Below, in pieces: positions 52,176-64,000 of a stretch of 64,000 bases of DNA; the first letter of the stretch is position 1; every line of letters starts with the position of its first letter. The position numbers were made by a program, and so were the translations under genes. A model generated the notes under the pieces. The model did no database searches and was not told where the DNA came from. It worked only from the letters and a program-made list of their open reading frames with translations. Source of the DNA: Sediminivirga luteola (GTDB lineage Bacteria > Actinomycetota > Actinomycetes > Actinomycetales > Brevibacteriaceae); NCBI RefSeq assembly GCF_014639315.1, contig NZ_BMFY01000015.1, forward strand, positions 49,007-113,006, read 5' to 3'.

Positions 52176-53150
52176 TTAGGGGACCAGGACGACCTTGCCC
52201 GTGGTCTTCCTGCCCTGCAGATCGCGGTGGGCCTGCTCGGCCTGCGCCAGGGGATAGGTCGCGCCCACCCGGAAGGACAGCCAGCCCTCCCGAAGGCCCG
52301 CGAAGATGAACGCCGCGCGCTCCTCGAGCTCTTCGCGGGTGCGGGTGAACCAGACCAGGGACGGCCGGGAGAGGAACACGCCCCCGGCGGAATTGAGCCG
52401 CTGGATGTCGAAGGGCGGCACCTGTCCCGAGGCGCCGCCGTAGAGCACGAGGGAACCGCGGACGGCCGTGGAGGCCAGTGAGGCGTCGAAGGTGTCCTTG
52501 CCCACGCCGTCGTAGACGACATCGGCGCCCTTGCCGTCGGTCAGCGAGGCGACGGTCGCGGCGATGTCCACGCCCTCCCCGTACAGGAACACCTCGTCGG
52601 CCCCGGCCTGGCGGGCCAGCTCGGCCTTCTCCTCCGTGCCGACGGTGCCGATGACCCGGGCGCCCAGGTGCTTGAGGATCTGCGTCAGCAGCAGGCCGAC
52701 GCCCCCGGCGGCGGCATGCACCAGGGCGGTCTGCCCGGCCTGCACCTGATGCGAGTCGGTGGCCAGATACTGTGCCGTGAGACCCTGCAGCGGGATGGCC
52801 GCCGCGGTGACGTCGTCGACGTCCTCGGGCACATGCAGCGCATGCGCGACCGGCACCCGGACGAGCGTGGCGTAGGAGTGCAGGGCCTCGTGCCAGGCCA
52901 CCCGGTCGCCCACCTCGAAACCCTCCACGCCGGGACCCAGCGCGACGACGGTGCCGGCGCCCTCCCGGCCGGGGATGTGCGGGAACTGCTCCGGATAGAC
53001 ACCGGACCGGCGGTAGGTGTCGATGAAGTTGACGCCGATCCCTCCCGTGCGCACCAGCAGCTCACCGTGCTGCGGCACCGGGTCTTCGATCTCGTGGAAG
53101 CCGAGAACCTCGGGTCCGCCTGCTTCCACCGCCACGATTGCGTGGGCCAT
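52176..53150 (-). CDS. qor: NADPH:quinone oxidoreductase (zeta-crystallin-like)
   Basis: This 324-residue member of the zinc-independent MDR family reduces quinones with NADPH. Features are GGIGVNFIDTYRRSGVYP, IPGREGAGTVVALGPGV and the nucleotide-binding loop ALVHAAAGGVGLLLTQILK. It lacks the structural and catalytic zinc cysteines of alcohol dehydrogenases. AGGAGG precedes the ATG. It is transcribed away from argC; the 47 bases between the two starts hold promoters for both. Confidence 0.9.
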   Translation of the reverse strand: MAHAIVAVEAGGPEVLGFHEIEDPVPQHGELLVRTGGIGVNFIDTYRRSGVYPEQFPHIPGREGAGTVVALGPGVEGFEVGDRVAWHEALHSYATLVRVPVAHALHVPEDVDDVTAAAIPLQGLTAQYLATDSHQVQAGQTALVHAAAGGVGLLLTQILKHLGARVIGTVGTEEKAELARQAGADEVFLYGEGVDIAATVASLTDGKGADVVYDGVGKDTFDASLASTAVRGSLVLYGGASGQVPPFDIQRLNSAGGVFLSRPSLVWFTRTREELEERAAFIFAGLREGWLSFRVGATYPLAQAEQAHRDLQGRKTTGKVVLVP

Positions 53151-53180
53151 GACTCCTCCTAGTGAATAATAACCGCCGAC

Positions 53181-53198
53181 AGTGTATGGTTATTCATA
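53181..53198. promoter_or_regulatory. ARG box over a leaderless argC promoter
   Basis: AGTGTATGGTTATTCATA fits the ArgR consensus NNTGNATNNNNATTCANN. A second half-site (GTGAATAA) lies at 53162-53169. TATGGT at 53185-53190 ends seven bases before the ATG at 53198, as in leaderless transcripts, so bound ArgR would cover the promoter. The same DNA may also influence the divergent quinone reductase. Confidence 0.7.
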
Positions 53199-54283
53199 TG
53201 ACGACCTTGTCCGTAGCCGTGTCGGGGGCTACCGGCTATGCCGGGGGAGAAGTCCTCCGGCTGCTCGCCGGCTCGCCTGTGTTCCACGTTACAACGGTGA
53301 CCGGTGCCAGCAGCGCGGGATCGACGCTTGGCGCCCATCAGCCGCATCTGGTCCGCTATGCGGACATGACCGTCCAGCCCACCACCGCGGAGGTCCTGGC
53401 CGGGCACGACGTCGTCTTCCTCGCTCTGCCGCACGGGCACTCCGGGCGCGTCGCCGCCGAACTGACCGCCGCGCACCCGGACACCCTCGTAGTGGACCTG
53501 GCCGCGGACCACCGCCTCGTCTCCGCCGAGAGCTGGCAGGCGTACTACGCCTCCGAGCACCAGGGCACCTGGCCTTACGGCCTTCCGGAGATGCTCATCG
53601 CCGGCGGCGGCAAGCAGCGCGAACGGCTGCGCGGAGCGCAGCGGATCGCCGTGCCCGGCTGCAATGTCACCGCCGTGACCCTCGCGGCGGCACCGCTGCT
53701 GCAGGCCGGGGTGATCCGGCCGGAGGCACTGACCGCCGTCCTCGCCAACGGCCCCTCCGGCGCCGGCAGAGCCCTCAAATCCCATCTGCTGGCAGCGGAG
53801 ATCCTCGGCTCGGCCTCGCCCTACGCCGTCGGCGGCAGTCACCGGCACATCCCCGAGATCGAGCAGAACCTGAACCAGGCGCTCGGCGCCGATCCGGTCA
53901 CCGGCCCGGTCCGCATCACCTTCACCCCCACGCTCGTGCCGATGGCCCGCGGCATCCTGGCCACGGTCTCGGCGCCGCTCGCTCCCGGCCTGGACGCGGG
54001 GCAGGCCCGCCGGAAAGCGCAGCAGGCCTTCACCGCGGCCTACGGCGACGAGCCCTTCGTCCGGGTGCTGCCGGACGGCCAATGGCCGGCCACCGCCAGC
54101 ACTGCCGGGAGCAATGTCGCCCAGCTGCAATGGGCACTCGACGAGCGGGCCGGCAGCGTCGTCGTCGTGATCGCCCTGGACAACCTCAGCCGGGGGACCG
54201 CCGGGCAGGCCATCCAATCCGCGCAGATCGCCCTCGGCCTTGACGAGGGCGCAGGACTTCCGCTCGAAGGAGTCGCACCATGA
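53198..54283 (+). CDS. argC: N-acetyl-gamma-glutamyl-phosphate reductase
   Basis: This 361-residue NADPH-dependent enzyme catalyses the third step of arginine synthesis. It begins [19 protein letters not shown] (nucleotide-binding). The catalytic cysteine lies in [18 protein letters not shown] and the active-site histidine in [13 protein letters not shown]. No Shine-Dalgarno sequence precedes ATG 53198, consistent with the leaderless promoter; ATG 53186 in frame is less likely. It opens the argCJBDFRGH cluster, coupled to argJ by ATGA. Confidence 0.96.
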   Translation: MTTLSVAVSGATGYAGGEVLRLLAGSPVFHVTTVTGASSAGSTLGAHQPHLVRYADMTVQPTTAEVLAGHDVVFLALPHGHSGRVAAELTAAHPDTLVVDLAADHRLVSAESWQAYYASEHQGTWPYGLPEMLIAGGGKQRERLRGAQRIAVPGCNVTAVTLAAAPLLQAGVIRPEALTAVLANGPSGAGRALKSHLLAAEILGSASPYAVGGSHRHIPEIEQNLNQALGADPVTGPVRITFTPTLVPMARGILATVSAPLAPGLDAGQARRKAQQAFTAAYGDEPFVRVLPDGQWPATASTAGSNVAQLQWALDERAGSVVVVIALDNLSRGTAGQAIQSAQIALGLDEGAGLPLEGVAP

Positions 54284-55440
54284 GCACCACGTTCCCGCGC
54301 GGTTTCCGTGCCGCCGGGGTCACCGCCGGCCTGAAGCCCAGCGGCAAGCCCGATCTGGCGCTCGTCGTCAATGACGGCCCCGCCCGCACCGCCGCCGCTG
54401 TCTACACCTCCAATCGCTGCCGCGCGCATCCGGTCATCTGGAGCGAACAGGCCAGCGCCGACGGCAGGGTCGCCGCCGTCGTGCTCAATTCCGGGGGCGC
54501 CAACTGCTTCACCGGCCCGGCCGGGATGACCACCGTGGAACGGACCGCGGAAGCGGTCGCCGACGGGCTGAACGTCGCGCCGGGCGATGTCGTGGTGTGC
54601 TCGACCGGGCTCATCGGCGTCTGGGAACAGCAGTGGGAGGACGCCCTGCTGGGCGGGATCCCGCCGCTGCTGGACTCGCTCGCCGCGGCCGGCGGCCAGG
54701 CGGCCGCCGAGGCCATCATGACCACCGACACCGTGCCCAAGACGGCGCAGCTCGAGCTGGACGGCTACCGCATCGGCGGCATGGCCAAGGGCGCGGGCAT
54801 GCTGGCGCCGGGGCTGGCCACCATGCTCGTGGTGCTGACCACCGACGCGGACCTCGGCGCCGATGCGGGTGCCACCGACGCCGCCCTGCGGCACGCCACC
54901 GCCCGCACCTTCGACCGGCTCGACACCGACGGCTGCATGTCCACCAATGACACGGTCGTCCTGATGGCCTCCGGTGCCTCCGGCGTCACACCTGAGCTCG
55001 AGGCCTTCGCCGCTGCGGTGGAGCAGGTCTGCGCCGATCTGGCCGCGCAGCTGCACGCCGACGCCGAGGGCGCCAAGCACGACATCGTCATCACCACCCG
55101 GGGCGCCGCCAGCGAGGAAGAGGCGGTGACCGTCTCGCGTGCCATCGCGCGCTCGGCCCTGTTCAAGACCGCCATCTTCGGCGAGGATCCCAACTGGGGC
55201 CGCGTGCTGGCGCAGATCGGGACGACCGACGCCACGTTCTCCCCGGATGCGATCGACATCGCCATCAACGGCGTCCAGCTGTGCCGCGGCGGGGTGCCGG
55301 ACGAACCACCCGAGCTGGTGCGGTTCGGCCGCCGCGTCGAGGTGCTGGTGGACCTGCATGCCGGCGAGGGGGAGGGCACGGTGCTCACCTCCGATCTGAC
55401 CCACGACTACGTCGAAGAGAACAGCGTGTACTCCACATGA
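54280..55440 (+). CDS. argJ: Glutamate N-acetyltransferase / amino-acid acetyltransferase
   Basis: This 386-residue ArgJ of the Ntn fold cleaves itself at the Ala-Thr bond; here [19 protein letters not shown] contains the cleavage Thr. [17 protein letters not shown] at the N-terminus and [13 protein letters not shown] near the C-terminus are family marks. Its presence implies the acetyl-recycling arginine pathway, so no argE is needed. Whether it also has N-acetylglutamate synthase activity cannot be judged from sequence. It overlaps both argC and argB. Confidence 0.95.
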   Translation: MSTTFPRGFRAAGVTAGLKPSGKPDLALVVNDGPARTAAAVYTSNRCRAHPVIWSEQASADGRVAAVVLNSGGANCFTGPAGMTTVERTAEAVADGLNVAPGDVVVCSTGLIGVWEQQWEDALLGGIPPLLDSLAAAGGQAAAEAIMTTDTVPKTAQLELDGYRIGGMAKGAGMLAPGLATMLVVLTTDADLGADAGATDAALRHATARTFDRLDTDGCMSTNDTVVLMASGASGVTPELEAFAAAVEQVCADLAAQLHADAEGAKHDIVITTRGAASEEEAVTVSRAIARSALFKTAIFGEDPNWGRVLAQIGTTDATFSPDAIDIAINGVQLCRGGVPDEPPELVRFGRRVEVLVDLHAGEGEGTVLTSDLTHDYVEENSVYST

Positions 55441-56461
55441 GCGAGCACCCCCACACCAGCGGACAGGCCCCCGCCGGCGGGGTCGCGGGCGCTCATGCCC
55501 CCGCCCCCAGCGAGCGGTCCACGATCCAGCACGCGCGGCTGGCCGCCGCGCAGGCCAAGGCCGAGGTCCTGATCGAGACGCTGCCCTGGATCAAGCGCTT
55601 CGCCGGCGCCGTCATCGTGGTCAAGTACGGCGGCAACGCCATGGTCAACGAGGACCTGCAGCAGGCCTTCGCCGACGACATCGCCTTCCTCCGGTTCGCC
55701 GGGCTGCGCCCCATCGTGGTGCACGGCGGCGGCCCGCAGATCACGGCGATGCTCGACCGCCTGGGCATCGCCAGCGAGTTCCGCGCCGGCCGGCGGGTCA
55801 CCAGCGAGGAGGCCGCCGAGGTCATCCGCATGGTCCTCGCCGGGCAGGTCAACCGCGACGTCGTCGCCCGGATCAACCAGAACGGGGAGGCCGCCGTCGG
55901 GCTCTCCGGCGAGGACGGCGATCTGCTGCTGGCGGAGGTCGCCCGCGTCGAGGTGGACGGTGAGCCGGTCGATCTGGGCCGGGTCGGGGAGATCGTCTCC
56001 GTCAACACCCGCTTCCTCCACCAGCTGCTGGACGCCGGCCGGGTCCCGGTGATCTGCTCCATCGCCGCCGAACGCGGCGGCGAGCCGGGCAAACCGCTCA
56101 ACGTCAACGCCGACACCGCCGCGGCCGCCGTGGCCGCCGCGATGCGCGCCGACAAGCTCGCCGTGCTCACCGATGTGGAAGGGCTGTACCGCGACTGGCC
56201 CGACCGGGACTCGCTCATCAGCGAGATCGACACGGAGGAACTGCGGCAGATGCTGCCAGGCCTCTCCGCCGGGATGCTGCCGAAGATGGCGGCGGCGCTG
56301 CACGCGGTGGACTCCGGAGTCCGGCAGGCGCATATCGTCGACGGCCGCTTCGCCCACTCGCTGCTGCTGGAGATCTTCACCACGGCCGGCTTCGGCACGA
56401 TGGTCGTGCCCGCGGCCGCCGGCCCAGTCAGCCCCTACGCACCCGATGAGGAGAACCGCCC

Positions 56462-56465
<4 letters not shown>
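55437..56465 (+). CDS. argB: Acetylglutamate kinase
   Basis: This 342-residue kinase of the amino-acid-kinase fold catalyses the second arginine step. The first 35 residues form an Ala/Pro-rich extension. [20 protein letters not shown] (Lys and Gly loop) and [17 protein letters not shown] are catalytic, with [18 protein letters not shown] at the nucleotide site. An N-terminal helix ([18 protein letters not shown]) is present, as in arginine-sensitive hexameric kinases, so feedback by arginine is likely. The ATG overlaps the argJ stop. Confidence 0.96.
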
Positions 56466-59251
<2,786 letters not shown>

Positions 59252-59284
59252 GGCCGCATCGGCGCCTGAGGCGCATCGACGACA

Positions 59285-59337
59285 ATGAAACCCATGAAGA
59301 ACACCAAGAAGAATTCCCTGTGAAGAATTCCCTGTGA
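59285..59337 (+). repeat. Duplicated 14-mer with mini-ORFs before argG
   Basis: GAAGAATTCCCTGT occurs twice without gap (59308-59321 and 59322-59335). The first copy ends a 12-codon frame from ATG 59285 (MKPMKNTKKNSL). The duplication creates a second 5-codon frame from GTG 59320 (MKNSL). argG begins 11 bases later with its own AAGGAG. It could be a leader-peptide region or a simple slippage event. Confidence 0.6.
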
Positions 59338-59347
59338 AGGAGATCCC

Positions 59348-61997
<2,650 letters not shown>

Positions 61998-62006
61998 GCG
62001 GGGCAC

Positions 62007-62012
62007 TAGAAT
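62007..62012 (+). promoter_or_regulatory. TAGAAT -10 element before tyrS
   Basis: TAGAAT lies 123 bases before the tyrS GTG, giving a leader of about 115 bases. The leader contains a short hairpin GGCGGG/CCCGCC (62024-62041) that could also end the arg transcript. No T-box motif was recognised. Confidence 0.45.
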
Positions 62013-62134
62013 TCCGGGTGAACGGCGGGCTGTCTCCCGCCGCGCCCCGGAAGGACCGATCCGGACGCCGGCCGCGCTGGTGAGCTGGCGTCGTCGCCGG
62101 GGGTTTCCCATCGAGACAAGGACGGAAGAGTCAC

Positions 62135-63412
62135 GTGACCGATGTGCTAGGTGAGCTGAAGGCCCGGGGACTGCTGGCGCAGTCCACTGACGAGGAGGCC
62201 CTGTCGCAGGCCCTCGCCGAGGGGCCGGTCACCTTCTATATCGGTTTTGACCCGACCGCGCCGAGCCTGCACATGGGCAATCTGGTGCAGCTCATCATCG
62301 CCCGCCATCTGCAGCGCGCCGGCCACCGGCCCCTGGCCCTCGTCGGAGGCGCCACCGGGCTGATCGGCGATCCGCGGATGTCGGGGGAACGGACGCTCAA
62401 CCCGCAGGAGGTCGTCGAGGGCTGGGTGGAGAAGATCCGCAGCCAGATCCAGCGGTTCCTGGACTTCGAGGGACCGAACGGCGCGACGCTGGTGAACAAC
62501 TACGACTGGACCAGTGAGCTTTCCGCGATCGACTTCCTCCGGGACGTCGGCAAGCACTTCAATGTGAACACGATGCTCGCCAAGGAGGCGGTCGCGGCCC
62601 GGCTGCAGAGCGAGAGCGGCATCAGCTTCACGGAGTTCGCCTACCAGATCCTGCAGGGGAACGACTACCTGGAGCTCTACCGCCGTCACGGCTGCACCCT
62701 CCAGACCGGCGGCAGCGACCAGTGGGGCAACCTCACCGCCGGGGTGAGCCTGGTCCGTAAGGTGGAGCAGGCCCAGGTGCACGCGCTGGCCTCTCCGCTG
62801 GTGACGAAGGCGGACGGCACCAAGTTCGGCAAGACGGAGTCCGGGACGGTCTGGCTGGACCCGTCGATGACCAGCCCTTACGCCTTCCTGCAGTTCTGGC
62901 TCAATGCGGCCGACGCCGATGCGGTCAAGTACCTGAAGATCTTCTCGCCGCGGCCGGTGGCGGAGATCGAGCAGATCGCCGAGGAGTTCGCCGCCAAACC
63001 GCATGAGCGGCTGGCGCAGCGCATCCTCGCCGAGGACGTGACCACGCTGGTGCACGGCGCTGAGCCGACTGCCCAGGCGCAGGCCGCCGCAGCGGCGCTG
63101 TTCGGCAGAGGCGAACTGCGGGAGCTGGATGCCGCGACCGTCGATGCGGCCGCCGCGGAACTGCCGCACGTCGTCGTCCCGAGGGCACGGCTGACGGAGG
63201 GCATGGGCCTGGTCGAGGCGCTGCTGGAAACCGGCATCGTCAAAAGCAAGGGCGACGCCCGGCGGGCGATCCGGGAAGGCGGCGCCTACGTCAACAACAC
63301 GAAGGAGACCGAGGAGGAGCGGACCCTCGGCGAAAACGACCTCCTGGCCGGTACGGCGGTACTGCTACGCCGCGGCAAGAAGACGCTCGGCGCGCTGCGC
63401 CTGACCGACTGA
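62135..63412 (+). CDS. tyrS: Tyrosyl-tRNA synthetase
   Basis: This 425-residue class I synthetase has the HIGH-type motif in FDPTAPSLHMGNLVQL and the KMSKS-type loop in KADGTKFGKTESG (KFGKT). The tyrosine pocket is covered by YQILQGNDYLELYRRHGC. The C-terminal S4 RNA-binding domain (GIVKSKGDARRAIREGGAYVNN) is complete. The GTG start follows AAGGACGGAAGAG. The rRNA operon lies directly after this gene. Confidence 0.97.
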   Translation: MTDVLGELKARGLLAQSTDEEALSQALAEGPVTFYIGFDPTAPSLHMGNLVQLIIARHLQRAGHRPLALVGGATGLIGDPRMSGERTLNPQEVVEGWVEKIRSQIQRFLDFEGPNGATLVNNYDWTSELSAIDFLRDVGKHFNVNTMLAKEAVAARLQSESGISFTEFAYQILQGNDYLELYRRHGCTLQTGGSDQWGNLTAGVSLVRKVEQAQVHALASPLVTKADGTKFGKTESGTVWLDPSMTSPYAFLQFWLNAADADAVKYLKIFSPRPVAEIEQIAEEFAAKPHERLAQRILAEDVTTLVHGAEPTAQAQAAAAALFGRGELRELDAATVDAAAAELPHVVVPRARLTEGMGLVEALLETGIVKSKGDARRAIREGGAYVNNTKETEEERTLGENDLLAGTAVLLRRGKKTLGALRLTD

Positions 63413-63429
63413 TCCGCGGCAGAACGGGG

Positions 63430-63468
63430 GAGAGGGCGTGGCCGGACTCAATTCGGTCACGCCCTCTC
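63430..63468 (+). terminator. Terminator hairpin after tyrS
   Basis: GAGAGGGCGTG (63430-63440) pairs with CACGCCCTCTC (63458-63468), 18 bases after the tyrS stop. It insulates tyrS from the rRNA promoters. There is no T-run. Confidence 0.75.
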
Positions 63469-63554
63469 GCGTGTGGCAGAGGGCTTCGTTTGGCGGGCCC
63501 GCCGAGGGCCGCCCGGTACTGTGAGGGAGCACACCCCGGCTCCGAGTTGCGCGT

Positions 63555-63726
63555 GCGTGTGGATCTGGGTAAGTTATTACCTGTTGCCCGCGCCGATGAG
63601 GCGCCGGACCGGCCAGGTCGGATGCCGATCGCCGAGTACGAGAAGGCAGCCACCCACCTCTTCACGAAGACACGGAAGTGTCGCGTGGATGGGCGCGCCC
63701 TGGAAACGGGGAGCGGAAACGGGTGA
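63555..63726 (+). CDS. Doubtful small hypothetical protein
   Basis: A short open frame of about 57 codons from a GTG near 63555 to the TGA at 63726 encodes a charged peptide with AEYEKAATHLFTKTRK. No family is recognised, the ribosome-binding site is poor, and base composition drops towards AT. It may be a small gene, but the region could equally be non-coding DNA upstream of the rRNA promoters. Confidence 0.2.
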
Positions 63727-63746
63727 CGGGAAGCACGAAAAGCGGA

Positions 63747-63775
63747 TTTGCAGCCAAGCGAGAATCTGCTAGAGT
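63747..63775 (+). promoter_or_regulatory. rRNA promoter P1
   Basis: TTTGCA (63747-63752) and TAGAGT (63770-63775), 17-base spacer. AATCTGC before the -10 recurs in P2. Confidence 0.65.
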
Positions 63776-63872
63776 TCTTCTCCGGCGGGTTGATAAACGA
63801 ATGAAGCGGCTAAACCAGATTCTCGCTGAGAATCGATTTCCGATTACTCGGAAATCGCGGTGAAAGCGTCGA

Positions 63873-63901
63873 TTTGATTTCGTGAAGCGATCTGCTAAAG
63901 T
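63873..63901 (+). promoter_or_regulatory. rRNA promoter P2
   Basis: TTTGAT (63873-63878) and TAAAGT (63896-63901), 17-base spacer, with the same TCTGC before the -10 as P1. The surrounding AT-rich DNA is typical of stable-RNA promoters. Confidence 0.7.
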
Positions 63902-63954
63902 AAATATAGAAAGCCCCACGGCTGGGTGGTTGAGTGTGACTGGCCTGGTTGTGG

Positions 63955-64000
63955 TGTGTGTCTGTTCTTTGAGAACTCAATAGCGTGTCTGACATTGTCA
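63955..64000 (+). promoter_or_regulatory. rRNA operon leader with boxA-like antitermination site
   Basis: TGTTCTTTGAGAACTCAATAG (written across 63962-63982) is the conserved leader block before 16S rRNA in actinobacteria; TGTTCTTTGA corresponds to boxA. The mature 16S gene is not yet reached and should begin within a few hundred bases to the right. Confidence 0.8.

Noticed and set aside
63476..63772. 99-codon frame after tyrS
   Set aside because: Trp/Arg/Pro-rich with no family match, and it overlaps the rRNA promoter region.

Overview
The window is chromosomal DNA from a very GC-rich actinobacterium, most likely of the order Micrococcales. The evidence is GC-dominated third codon positions, rpoB starting with TTG, the furA-katA pair, the block infC-rpmI-rplT-SpoU methyltransferase-pheST, the block argCJBDFRGH-tyrS, and an rRNA leader of the TGTTCTTTGAGAACTCAA type at the right end. 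The genus cannot be fixed from sequence reading alone. Genes are mostly packed into operons with ATGA or GTGA stop/start overlaps. No transposase, integrase or phage gene was found.

Layout. 1-6345 (minus): an Mrp/Mnh-type cation/proton antiporter operon, F-G-(DUF4040+B)-C and then three different antiporter-type large subunits; the last runs off the left edge. 6407-10006: a secreted/membrane TPM-like protein, the broken end of a VapC-type PIN toxin beside a 7-bp tandem repeat, an LmeA-family protein, and a MarR-GNAT fusion with a palindromic operator over its start. 10261-18385 (plus): an aldo/keto reductase, then a sugar-acid module (KdgT permease, DUF1537 kinase, PdxA2-type dehydrogenase) with a GntR and a PucR-type regulator. 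18878-23067: a mevalonate-degradation module (class II HMG-CoA reductase, HMG-CoA lyase) translationally linked to a TctB/TctA-like transporter with no visible binding protein. 23199-32097: pirin, rpoB, rpoC, ending in two strong hairpins. 32587-40397: pfkA, a DUF1707 protein, katA-furA, an M20 amidohydrolase with an AbgT transporter, and a DUF1844 protein. 40694-46666: infC with a non-standard ATC start behind an attenuator, rpmI, rplT, an RNA methyltransferase, pheS and pheT.

46672-53150 is an accessory stretch between pheT and argC. It holds an SDR, a palindromic repeat, a CRISPR-like array of four degenerate repeats with a 60-61 bp period, a four-gene cluster of unknown pathway (ATP-grasp ligase, LLM flavin monooxygenase, AhpD-like protein, Cys/Met-type PLP enzyme), and a quinone reductase. 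53198-63412 is the arginine operon argCJBDFR-GH, with an ARG box over a probably leaderless argC promoter, and then tyrS. The last 600 bases carry a terminator, two tandem rRNA promoters and the rRNA antitermination leader; 16S rRNA should begin just beyond the window.

Most unusual points: the orphan CRISPR-like array at 47714-47921; a palindromic repeat family of about 40-65 bp seen three times in intergenic DNA (11181, 47662, 52055); the mevalonate-catabolic operon with its own TctA-type transporter; the ATP-grasp/LLM/AhpD/PLP cluster; and infC starting at ATC behind a terminator. All calls are by eye, without database searches.
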